Made by a program: the position numbers and the translations under genes. From Nectonema munidae (Eukaryota > Nematomorpha > Nectonematoida > Nectonematidae), in NCBI GenBank assembly GCA_030549495.1, contig JAUIRK010000949.1, positions 179,015 through 243,014 on the forward strand: a stretch of DNA of 64,000 nucleotides, written 5' to 3'. The number at the start of each line of letters is the position of its first letter. The stretch's first letter is position 1. Shown piece after piece: positions 34,560 to 45,026 of this stretch. The notes below the pieces were generated by a model. It did no database searches and had not been told where the DNA came from. It was given only the letters and a program-made list of their open reading frames with translations.

Positions 34560-35905
34560 ATGTCTTTAAATATTCAATCCCTTTAAACGCTAAGTATAAC
34601 GATTTAGAAGTCTTTATTTTTATACGCTTTCATCTAGAGCTAATTGTATTATAATCGGAACTTTGTTTACAGGAAACCTGATTGTCAGACAGTTCAGCCA
34701 TATTATTTACCTTTAAAAATTATAGCTTCATATCTAGTAGGTATAGAGTATAGACTTTCAATACATATTGGTTTAGCTTTTTATATACATAATCAGTAGA
34801 TTTTGAGATAATTGAGTTTGATTTTCTTCCTCAAATGTTTGAAGATTTTTCAAAAAATAAATAACCCTGGTTCATAACGTTTATAAACAGCCAAAGTCAA
34901 ACTACGATGATCAAAAACCTTTTTTGTCCGATTTTTTTAGCTGAATAATAGTGAATATATTATTTATTTGTGTGATTTTAACATTAATCTTCATAAACCA
35001 TCTGGCACATTCATTCACAAATGAGTTTTTGAATTACATATTCTACTATTCTCTTAAAACTTACAATCACGATATCTACTAGAATAATATATAATTCACT
35101 ATTGGACAATATTTTAGTTCCTATTAACCTAGAAGCGTATTACACATATATATTCGATGAAAGTTTTTCAGACCACTATCATATATACTTATTCTCACGG
35201 CTTCTATGCACCCTGAAAAGAAATTTAAGGCACTAAGAAAATTTAGCAAAACTCCTTTTATCTCTCTGATTAAAAACTTTGATTGGACATGTAGAGAACA
35301 ACAAAATGCTGAATTAGACTTATTTTTTCAAAATTTTATTCCTATTCTTTCTAGTTCTATTATATCAGCCATTGAAAAGAAGATAATTAATATTAGTGCA
35401 TACAAGGAAACTAAAGGAAAGATGAATTCTTCATCTTACTTTCCTTGTCCTTTCAAAAAAAACCAAGGTTATTCCCATAAAAAAGAAAAGTAATTCTGAT
35501 ACAATAACTAACTACCGACTTATATGGTTAATTAACACATTATCTAATTTTTATGAAAAAATCATCCATAAACACCTTGTTGTGTATCTTGAAAACAACA
35601 ATTTGTTATCATAAAATCAGTTAGGATTCAGAAAGCTTTACTCAACTGAGATCATAGTGTGTTTATCGATAGAATAACTAGGAATCTCGAGAAAAAGAGG
35701 AAAGTATCTGCATTTTTCCTTAGTCACACGTTTGACAGCGTTTCACATGTTTTGTTATTACACAAATTATCACAATATGGATTAACTAGTTTTACTGTCC
35801 AGTTCTTTGCATCCTATTTTTTCTAATCGTAAGCAATCTTTCTCTATCAAAGATTCGAAATCATCTGAACTTCCTATAATTTCCAGTGTTCCGCAGGGTT
35901 CAATC
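34560..35905 (+). pseudogene. LINE ORF2, endonuclease and RT N-terminal part (degenerate)
   Basis: GDFNINLHK-like sequence (about 34960) marks the APE-type endonuclease. 35206-35493 is the linker before the RT. SDTITNYRLIWLINTLSNFY (about 35497) and EKIIHKHLV are the RT fingers, and NQLGFRK, then SSVPQGSI, give the next RT motifs (to 35905). The last motif is cut exactly by the element at 35906-38500 and resumes at 38501 as GSILGPLFF. Confidence 0.85.
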
Positions 35906-37024
35906 CATGGGGGCGCACATCCTCAAAATTACTCGTCTGGAAATACCATGAGAGACCAAATATTCAAGCAATCCTTTAAAATAAAATGTATTCAGCGCAT
36001 ACCTAAATTTATAAGACTACTTTATATTTTTTTCAAAATTGATGAAATTTAAATACTATACTTCCTGGGAAAATATTTTAATAAAATTTGCATATCGCAT
36101 ATACAGTGGTTTAAAAAAACAAAAATTGTTGGGGGCGAATAGGCTTTTCATTTGAAAATGAAGTAGTCTATCAGGCACACTACAGGAAATGGTGAAAGGA
36201 TATTTGATTGATAGAGAAAACAACTGAAAACAAATGACTGAAGGTTGCAGAGTTTTATATGAATGAATGTAGTCTGGAGGAAAAGAGTCTACTAGACACC
36301 CTGCGATGTTTATATGAAAAAAATGTGATTGATTCAGGGGAGTACATCCTTGAAATTATTGGAGGGGCGGACTTTCAAACGTCTTCCAAAAAAGACAACA
36401 CATTTTTCTGAATTCCTACTCCTCTCTTGTCTATTCTATTTAATTCTTAATTAAGCTTAATGTAAACTTTAACCCCCGCCATATTAAGCTTAACGTCAAC
36501 AATGAATGTCGCACCATCTCCAAATTATGTGTAGAAAAGGGGTAAAGATATCAATTAACAATAAAAAAATTGGAAATTTTATTGAATGAAAAAAATCATT
36601 CATTAATTTTCAGTTGTTCCTTCTTCCTAAAAATGAAAAAATGTAAAACAGAACTAAAGTTAGAAAACTTGGCATTTGAATTTTTGTGTATAAAAATAAG
36701 TGTAATTTAGTTAGACTCTCAAAAAAGGGTATAAAATAAAGATAAAATTGTGCAAACAAAAATCAAACAATAAATTAGGATTGCATTACTTCATTTTTCT
36801 CAGCATTATTCAAAAATAGTTTAAAAGCTAAATTGGTGCAAGCTACAAAAATCTACAAAAAGTAAAATAACTTTTAACATTTTGCAATGATTTGCCTTTT
36901 ATAATAAATTTTAAGGAAAAAAAGTCTATCAGAAAAAATTATAGAACTTCAACAAAAACTAAATAATTTTTACAGCATAATTTAAGTTTTTGAAAACTAA
37001 TTTGACATATACTTTACACCATAC

Positions 37025-37165
37025 TCTATGGGTATCATGGCAGGTTGGTTGAGATGTTGGACTCAGCATGGAAGCATCTGGATTCGATTCCTCATCGAAA
37101 CCAATTTGTTCATAGTTTGATATAAGCGTTACATCAGTTCCTGGTCAATGAAAATTACCTTTTAC
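37025..37165 (+). repeat. tRNA-derived SINE (family c) inside family X copy A
   Basis: TGGCAGGTTGGTTGAGATG (A box region) and GGATTCGATTCCTC (B box) head a body with GATATAAGCGTTACATCAG and GTCAATGAAAATTACC. The same SINE is at the matching place in copy B (62555). Confidence 0.8.
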
Positions 37166-37965
37166 TCAAAATTGAAAAATTTCCTACATAATTAACATAA
37201 GGGGGAAAGGAGACAAAATAAACTAATAAAGCAATTTTCACTATTTTAAAATGAAACTGCTTGTTCTCAGAATAATTTCAAAATAATAGGAGGCATAAAA
37301 AATGAGATAGCTTATTTGATATTTTCAAGTTATTATAAGCAGCAAAGCCAACGTTGAAGTAGCTAACCCATATAAGAAGATTTGTTAACTCTTGTAATTT
37401 TTACATTTTCTAAGGAATCATAATATACAAAAATGGTAGTTTAATCATTTTTCATATAATTATTTAAGTCTAAGAACACAAAATCATTAAAAAACAATTT
37501 AAACAAACATCATAAAAATTATAGTATACGAGAACAAGAAAATCATTGTGTTTTTTTGACTATTTCTGTCTACAAATAAAATTCTGACAGCTGTCATAAA
37601 TAGATCAAGTACATATTTAACAAATGAAAAAATTTTTTTTTAAATATTATATTTTTATTATAATCAACAATTTTCTTAAAAAAATTTAACACGAGTCTGA
37701 CACTATTAATTGATATAAAATTGTAACGATTGAGAACTATTTTTCTCTCATTTAAAACCCAACAAATTTTCGTTTTTGCAAAATGTTTGGTGTATTGATG
37801 GAACTAAATTTTTACCAATAATAATCTGTGATTAATTTGAATAGCTTAACTTTGGTATCATGAGGTTCTGAAAATATTGAAATTATATTCCGCTAAAAAA
37901 CTAGTTTCTAATGAGATAAAATAGAATTATTTTTAATTTAATTCTAAATACAAATTAGAGAGAAG

Positions 37966-38109
37966 CAGTGGCGTAGCCCTAAAAAAGTTGATAGGGGGGG
38001 GGGGGGGGCACAATTTTAAAACTTAAAAAATTTGATTAACATTATTTATACTTTCTTGATCCTTTCATTGGAGAAATTTTCGAAAACTGATATCGCATAA
38101 GGTGCCTAG
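37966..38109. mobile_element. hAT MITE nested in copy A, right end missing
   Basis: Begins CAGTGGCGTAGCCCTAAAA after GAGAGAAG (37958-37965). A 15-G run lies at 37994-38008. The matching MITE in copy B is complete (63604-63769); here the right end is deleted and the sequence passes directly into AGCTTGAATGATTGA of the host element. Confidence 0.7.
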
Positions 38110-38500
38110 GAGCTTGAATGATTGAGTTTTAGCAGAGAAAGCGAAAGAGAAAAACAGAGAAGGAGACAGAAAGAAAAATAGAATCACTGTGACAGATGAG
38201 AAAATCTAGTTACTAGCAATAGAGCTTACTATTGCATATATAGCTCTCAAATCGTTTGTAAAATATTTTAGATAGGAATTTCAGAGCAGCTTGGCATGAT
38301 GTTTGACTCGAAAGTCTGCATTCCCTCTTTTATTCTCTTATCTCACATTATCATGTATTCAAATGATCATTATATCTTATAATGCGATCATAATACATGT
38401 TTTATAAACAAGCAGCAACTCTTATTTATAGAAAATTATTGGAGAGGGGGGGGGGGGGCGAAGGTCATTTTCGCCCCCCCCCCCCGGATGTGCACCCCTG

Positions 38501-38925
38501 GTTCAATTCTAGGTCCACTGTTTTTCATTATCTATATTAATGATATTTTTTCGTCCAATTCTAATGTTGAAATGTTGTTGTTTGCAAGTGACATCTCAAT
38601 TATCATATCGATACCGGATAACTTATCAAAAAATCAACTACATTAATTTCGGACTTTATATCTCATAATTTGAAATTAGTATATGATTGGATTTATTTAA
38701 ATAATCTAAAAATTAATAAAAATAAAACAAAAGGTATTTTGTTCTCGAACAAAAAATTATCGAACGAGACAATCCCCCTTCTTGGTATTGAAAAAGTCAT
38801 AAATTATATAATAGAAACACTAAAAATAACAAAAATAATATTTGTAAAAGAAATCAATTTATTATTATATAAATCACTAATCCTGCCACATTTAACTTAT
38901 AGCATAATCACATGGGGGTTGGTTG
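38501..38925 (+). pseudogene. LINE ORF2, RT catalytic part (degenerate)
   Basis: Continues the RT cut at 35905. GSILGPLFFIIYINDIFSSN is followed by the catalytic box as LLFASDISII (FADD changed to FASD). ILPHLTYSIITWG ends at about 38915, where two SINEs are inserted. Frameshifts present. Confidence 0.85.
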
Positions 38926-39092
38926 GTTGGTTAGAGATATAAGAGCACTTTCAGAAGTAAGGCTATGTGCTCGCATTATGCTTGAGATGGTTAATCACAG
39001 TTTTAAGATTTTGTTTTTAATGTGCCTTGGAGATCGAACCCCTGACCCTCAACTGTTAAGATGAGAGGTACGCCCTAACAACCATTGAGGGT
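38926..39092 (-). repeat. tRNA-derived SINE (family b), first of a tandem pair
   Basis: On the minus strand, CCTCAATGGTTGTTAGGGCG leads to CTTAACAGTTGAGGGTCAGG and a B box GGGGTTCGATCTC. The body contains GATTAACCATCTCAAGCATA. It ends in an AACCAACC-rich tail. Confidence 0.85.
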
Positions 39093-39270
39093 TGGTTGGT
39101 TGGTTTGAGATATCAAAGAACTTTCAACCGTAAGGCTATATGCTCGCATTATGCTAAAGATGGTTAATCACAGTTTTTGTGAATTTGTTTTTAGAGTTGG
39201 GAGCCTTAGGGATCGAACCCATGACCTTCAACTGTTAAGCTGAGAGGTACACCCTAACAACCATTGAGGC
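39093..39270 (-). repeat. tRNA-derived SINE (family b), second of a tandem pair
   Basis: Highly similar to the preceding copy, with B box GGGTTCGATCCC. The junction GAGGGTTGGTTGGTTGG shows one tail running directly into the next head. After it, LINE coding sequence resumes at about 39271. Confidence 0.85.
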
Positions 39271-39900
39271 TCAACAATTGAGGATTCAAAAATACAAAAA
39301 TTTATTCCATTATCAAAAAAAAACATTACGATTAATTTTCTGCAAAAAAGTACAGTCATACAATAATCTTTTTGTAACATATAGTTTACTTAAATTGGAT
39401 GCCATTTATCTGAAACATGCTTCAATGTTTCTATATAAACACCTACATGTAATGTTACCTTTCACTTTCATGGACTGGATCCAATTTAAAAATAATTATA
39501 ATAACTATCCATAGGTTCCCCAACAATATAGTAACCAACTTCTATAGACTTCCCAGTTCTAAAAAATCTCTAAGGCATCATTGTAGCCTTTTATGGAAAA
39601 AAGTTCTTTCATATCTGCCCTCAGATATACACTTAAATTCATTTAAATGCAAACTTTAGATCTTTTTACTGTCAAAATACGACCTAGTTTCTTGTAAAAT
39701 TTAAAATTGTTTTTTCGTGTGCTAGCGATTAATTCAATGTTATATACTTTAATTTCATACAATATCCTTTATTTTAAATATCAACGCTTTATTCTCCTTT
39801 TTTTCAACATTTTGCATAGTTGCATTCATGATGTATGCAGATACTAGCGGCTCTTCATACCCTTATCTGCTACTATTCAATGAATAATAAAATATTAAAT
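39271..39900 (+). pseudogene. LINE ORF2 C-terminus and 3' region
   Basis: 39278-39514 reads RIQKYKNLFHYQKKTLRLIF, then LKLDAIYLKHASMFLYKHLH, the usual C-terminal sequence of Jockey/CR1-like RTs (Q.K.LR.I, L.I..IY....FMYK). The 3' untranslated part follows, with AATAATAAAATATTAAATAC near 39885. Confidence 0.8.
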
Positions 39901-42109
39901 ACATTTTGTATCCATCTGTTGTAACATTTTTTAATAATAGTAATTTATTTCAATAAATAATTTTTTTTTTCGTTCTTATACATCTTCATACAAAAATGTT
40001 TTCTTGGACATTTTATAGAGTTTTAAAACTTATAGGCTATCACTAACGTTATTCTACACTCCGAAAAAGTCACTTTGTTAACTTTCATTTTTAATACATA
40101 AAATTTGATTAATGTATCTATAGAACATATATTTGCTAAGATTAGTGCTAATGGACAAAATATAAATATTTTCCAAATTCTATCATAATTATTTTTGAAT
40201 TAAAAATATTAAGAAGCGCAGAGCCCATTTGTGCTCTAGGTACCTGGTCAAAACGACCGAAAACTAAAATGCCACCAAAAGGTCCGAAAACAAAGCGTCA
40301 GAAAACAAAAAGGTCCATAACCAAAACGTCCGAGAACCAAAACCTCCGTAAATCAAAAAAGATAGTCTTAACTTCATTCTAAACTATATGGAAAGTTTTG
40401 TTTTTCAATGTTTTGTAAAAATTTAGACACGGTAGTATGTCAGAATATCTTCATGCTTTCAAATGTAAATAAAATTTTGGTCTGGAAAATTCTGGAGATC
40501 CAATAACATTCAGAAGATCATAGTGAATGTGTAATAGAAATGTCATATTAAATTGCAGGTAAATCGGTTTAAGTCTTTAAGTACCAGCTTTCTTTACTAT
40601 GAAAAAGTTAGAATTAAAAAGTTTGTTAATTTTGTTAATAAAATAAGTAGGTAATTGATACTCTAAAAAGAATGAATTCACTAATTCATATACTACATAT
40701 GAAAAAACTTCATATGTATATATATTTGTTAACAGTTTTAAGAATAAATATTTGCGCTAATAGCTATAAAAAGTAAAGAAAAATATCTCGAAAAAATGGG
40801 CGTTTTAAAGGTTTAGAACATAAACTTTCAAAGAAGGATTTAAAGATAGCAGAAAAATAAACAAGATTGTAAAAGAGAAAATATTTATAATGCTCTATTA
40901 ATAATGAATAGCATAGGATATGACTAAACATTCACTTATGAAATAAGAAGACAGTTACATAATATTTTTTAGAAAGAGAATAGGGCGTCTCTTTCCCACC
41001 AGGATAGAAAAGAGCCAAAGAAATAGCGCCCAACATGATTGAGGCATCACAAGGGCCAAAATGTATTATTATAAATATGTATATAATAAGTATATATTAT
41101 ATGTGTAAGTGCATAAATATAAAGCAAGATATAATCGTATATTAAGTGTTATGAAGCATAAAATGAAGAATGGAAGGATGCTCAAGAGCATATTATAAGT
41201 GTGTGTGTCACTTGATTGTAACCATAACAAGTGTTAGATGTACATGATCTGTAGCTGCTCAATATAGATTCGCCAACTTTTCTAATGATTTTAACAAACT
41301 CTTGTTTATCAAAAAATTTAGATATAATGTGATTAAATGAATTCCAACAATAAGGCGATTTAAAAACTAACTTTTGTTTGGATAATAATTTGTTTTTTGT
41401 ACGATAAATATTTAGCTTCTAAGAAAATCTTTTTTCATATTATCAAAATTAAAAACAGTGAACTTTATCGGACATTAACCAGAGAAAAATTTGATTGCAA
41501 TTTTTATTCGATTTATTTTATACATATCTTGAATTTCAAAACATTTAATTTCTCTAAATTTTTTGTCTGTATGCTCGTTGTATTTACAATTATAGATCTA
41601 ATAATCTTTTTTTTCATTATAATAATCCTATCAAAATTGACATGTAACGAGTTTACAAATTGGAAGGATATAACAGGGAAAACAAGTGACTTTAAGTAAG
41701 TAGCTTTATTACGAAATATTGAAAGCAAGTTGTTAAGTTTTGTTACTAAGTAGCCAATTTGAAACTTCCATTAAAGTTTTTGATCAATAATTATTCGAAA
41801 AAATTTTATTGATTCTGATAACGTATGTCTACCTATATTAAATTAAAATGATTAATGCTAAAGTTACGTATAGAAGGAAAATGTATATCTTTAGTTTTAT
41901 CAGTGCTTATGAATAAGTTAAATTTGTTAATTTATTGTAGATTAAGTAGAACATTTAATTTGTTTCAATAATATTACGGTTCGAAAAATAGCGTAAGCAT
42001 AACAATATATGTATTTGCTCTTAATCTCATTTAGAATCGAGTTAATATATATTATGGCCCTGATATTGATTCTTGAGCGACCTCAATATTAGGTGCACAT
42101 TTGACGCAA
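39901..42109. other. mostly empty; short-word repeat and one exon candidate
   Basis: At 40245-40345, about six imperfect units of the type ACGTCCGAAAACCAAA (about 16 bp) occur, resembling MULE-style termini, but no opposite end was found. A possible signal-peptide exon at 41571-41694 is listed separately. The rest is AT-rich. Confidence 0.4.
41571..41694 (+). CDS. possible first exon with signal peptide or membrane segment
   Basis: From the ATG at 41571, MLVVFTIIDLIIFFFIIIIL then SKLTCNEFTNWKDITGKTSD form a strongly hydrophobic N-terminus followed by a polar stretch. The frame meets an AA|GTAAGTAG consensus donor at 41694. No downstream exon was found. An AT-rich genome easily yields Phe/Ile-rich frames, so this is weak. 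Confidence 0.2.
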
Positions 42110-42111
42110 TA

Positions 42112-42575
42112 CACTAGAACCTACGTTTTACGTACGGCCCGGGACCAAAAGGCGGACGTAAAACGTAAGATTCGTAAAATCCAGTTTGACCTTTAAATTG
42201 ACATACAACACGAAAATCCTAGCCTGGATCACACATGGTCACACCGTGTACGACGTGAGGGACTATGGCAGCTAAAAAGACTACTACAGTGAAGTTGGAT
42301 GATCATCCCTGAAGTTGAGCTGCTTTCATAATAAAGTCTTAAAGCTCTGATGCATTGTTTTGCGATCTAATTAGCGTTATTTAAATTACTCATAGTGAAA
42401 TAAAACTGAAAGACAATAATTTATTAACCTTTATAAACTTTTTAATACATAAAATCACAAAGAAAAAACGTATTAATAATGCATTTAATGACCAAAAAGA
42501 TGACGTAATCGATCATTGGTGAGGACCTAAAATCCAGGGAACGTAAAATCAGGGTACGTAAAACGTAGGTTCTAC
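42112..42575. mobile_element. Tigger/pogo-type MITE (464 bp)
   Basis: Left end CACTAGAACCTACGTTTTAC and right end (complement) GTAGAACCTACGTTTTACG are inverted repeats of the pogo type, with TA on each side (42110-42111, 42576-42577). Subterminal CGTAAAAC words repeat inside. No transposase frame. Confidence 0.8.
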
Positions 42576-42577
42576 TA

Positions 42578-43950
42578 CTTTAGTAAATTCGATATACAAA
42601 ACAAACCGTCAAATTTGAATAAAGGGACTTTGAATTCAAAGATAAAATATTGAAATACACTAAACTTGAGATTCTCAGCTGTGTCAGGAAGAAAGGTATT
42701 CAAAAACATAACTCAAAGTATTATTTTTATTTTTATTCTTTTATTTTCTTTTCCATATTTAAAATGTCAACTAATAATAATGGTAATGCATTTAAAATTT
42801 TATTCCTTATCTGTTATTTGAACTAATTAAAATTGTACATATTTCTAAAGAACATTTCTCCTTAAATTTATTAAGAGCGTCATATCTACATAAATTCTGT
42901 AAAATAATTTTCAATGCTATAATGGCAGTTTTTTTTTGAATTCTTTGCAGTCAATAATTTTTACCATTTTTGTAAGGTAGTTAAGTGCCTGTTTATTAAG
43001 GCTAGTAATTAAGAGAAAAATGCTGTTGGTATTGCAGAAAACATCTTTCATGTTGAATGAGATAGTCTTGTTTTATAAAATTAAAGTCTTGTATGTCATG
43101 CTATATACAAAAACTCAATGACAAATATAGTAGACGATTAGTTTTCTATAATCTATACTTATGTAAATCCAAATGAAAGTGATGTTCATGCGACCTCTTG
43201 CAAAATTATATCATTTTACTTGAACTTCTAAACAACAGAATGACAAGCATGGATGTGAAATCAAGTTTTAAAGGAATAGGACTCAGAGTCAGTACTTAAT
43301 AAAATTTAGAAGGCCGAGTCTATTTTTTTGAGTATTTTAATAAAGAATTTTTGTAAGCATATGGAATGACCCTTCTTTAGTCAAAGTCTGAAATGAAGAG
43401 CTCGCATTAAATTCATTAAGTTTTGAGTATTTCGAGTTGGAAGCGAATTTTGTCTAATGAACACTTCACTATTTTACGCGACATATTTTCACTGTAAGCT
43501 CTCAATCTCACAATAACTGCGTATAACTACAACCTAGGGCGCACATATTAAAGGTAAAAAGTATATGAGAGTAAAAATAAGAAGTACTTGGGAATGCTTC
43601 TGCTAAAATAGTTGAAATTCTTTCATCAAAAAAGTGATGCCTTTTGGATTTTGGTGAGTAAAGTAAATTAAATAAAGAAGAGCTGCACAAAAAAATATAT
43701 AAAAAATAAAATACATTAAGACTGATTTATACACTAAAAGATAAAAATATTAGTGATGTTTTTTAATTGCCTAAGTTAGATTTATCAAGGGAAGAAAAAT
43801 CTTGTATGATTCAGCACATTGAGATTTTTCCACCAGAATACCAACAAAGGTTACTACAAGTATTATTACATGATATAACACCAATATTGGAGAAGTGTTA
43901 ACTTACTAGAGCGCATAAATCGAAACAGATGATCTATCTTGCATCCACTC
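42578..43950. other. no gene recognised
   Basis: AT-rich. GGGCGCACATATTAAAGG at about 43539 weakly resembles a family X terminus and may be the far end of the copy that continues to 48068, but the flanks give no duplication. Confidence 0.4.
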
Positions 43951-44777
43951 TATCCTTGCCCCTGAATCAATCACATTTCTTCATATAAACATCGCAGGGT
44001 GTCTAGTAGACTCTTTGTCTTCAGAATACATTCACTCATATAAAACTATCCAACCTTCAGTTATCACCAAATTTGTAAAAAAAAATATAAAGTAGTCTTA
44101 TAAATTTAGCACTTTAGGTATGCGTCTCCCGTGATTTCCAGACCACTAATTTTGAAAATTGCAACAACAAAATTTCGCCCCCCCCCCCCCCCCAATAATT
44201 TCCCAATAATAGTTTTGTAGCTTGTATCAATTTAGCTTTTAAACTATTTTTGAATGATGCTGAGTAAAATGAAATAATGCGATCTTAATTTTTTGTTTTA
44301 TTTTTGTTTGCACACTTATAACTTCATTTTATACCCTTGCCCCTGAAGCAATCACATTTTTTCATATAAACATCGCAGGGTGTCTAGTGGACTCTTTGCC
44401 TTTAGACTACATTCACTCATATAAAACTATCCAACCTTCAGTTATTTGTTTTCTCTATGAATCAAATATCCTTTCATCAATTCCTGTAATGTGCCTGGTA
44501 GACTACTTCATTTTTCAAATGAAAAGCCTATTCCACCCCTTAACAATTTTGGATTTTTTTAAACTAGTGTATATTCGATATGCAAATTTAATTAAAATAT
44601 TTTCCCTGGAAGTATGGTATTTAAATTCACCAATTTTGAATAAAAAAAATATAAAGTAGTCTTATAAACAGGGCGAGGAAAAATTGACCCAAAAAATTGG
44701 AAAAAATGTACTTTATTGACTTTTTAAAATTTCATTGAATTGAACAACTATGAACACTTTAGAGAAAGTATTGAAAA

Positions 44778-44963
44778 TTATTTCAAAGAATCCATGACTG
44801 TAATACAACATATAATTAATGACATTTTCTGATTTAAAATTCGATCATTTTCTAGTAGTTTTTTCAGTTTAGAAAAAGATCTTTCTACTTCTAAAGTTAA
44901 AACTTGACAATTTTGTAATTTGGAATAAGTACTGCGAGAGATTTGAGAGTTTTCCATATTCAT
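44778..44963 (-). pseudogene. hAT transposase C-terminal dimerisation domain
   Basis: LTLEVERSFSKLKKLLENDR then ILNQKMSLIICCITVMDSLK is the hAT dimerisation hallmark (VERxFSxLK). Degenerate upstream coding sequence of the same protein probably lies at 47100-47480 (for example SAHFSYNWSEIDKLV) on the other side of the piggyBac. The catalytic domain is absent. Confidence 0.75.
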
Positions 44964-45026
44964 GATTTTATTGATTTCATTTTATTTGAATCGATTTTCA
45001 AGACAACTTTTAACGCCACATTCGTC

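Larger units (their letters stand above)
35906..38500 (+). mobile_element. hAT-type element, family X copy A (2595 bp)
   Basis: Starts CATGGGGGCGCACATCCTCA and ends CCGGATGTGCACCCCTG, giving a CAKGGGYGCRCATCC inverted terminus. It interrupts the LINE RT with a near-perfect 8-bp duplication GTTCAATC (35898-35905) / GTTCAATT (38501-38508). No transposase visible. It carries a SINE (37025-37165), a damaged hAT MITE (37966-38109), and a second CAGGGG..ACATCC end with about 390 extra bp at 36337-36720 relative to copy B. G/C runs lie at 38446-38458 and 38474-38485. Confidence 0.85.

Noticed and set aside
43539-43560. The far terminus of family X copy C
   Set aside because: GGGCGCACATATTAAAGG only partly matches the terminus, and the flanks do not match the AGACAATG that follows 48068.
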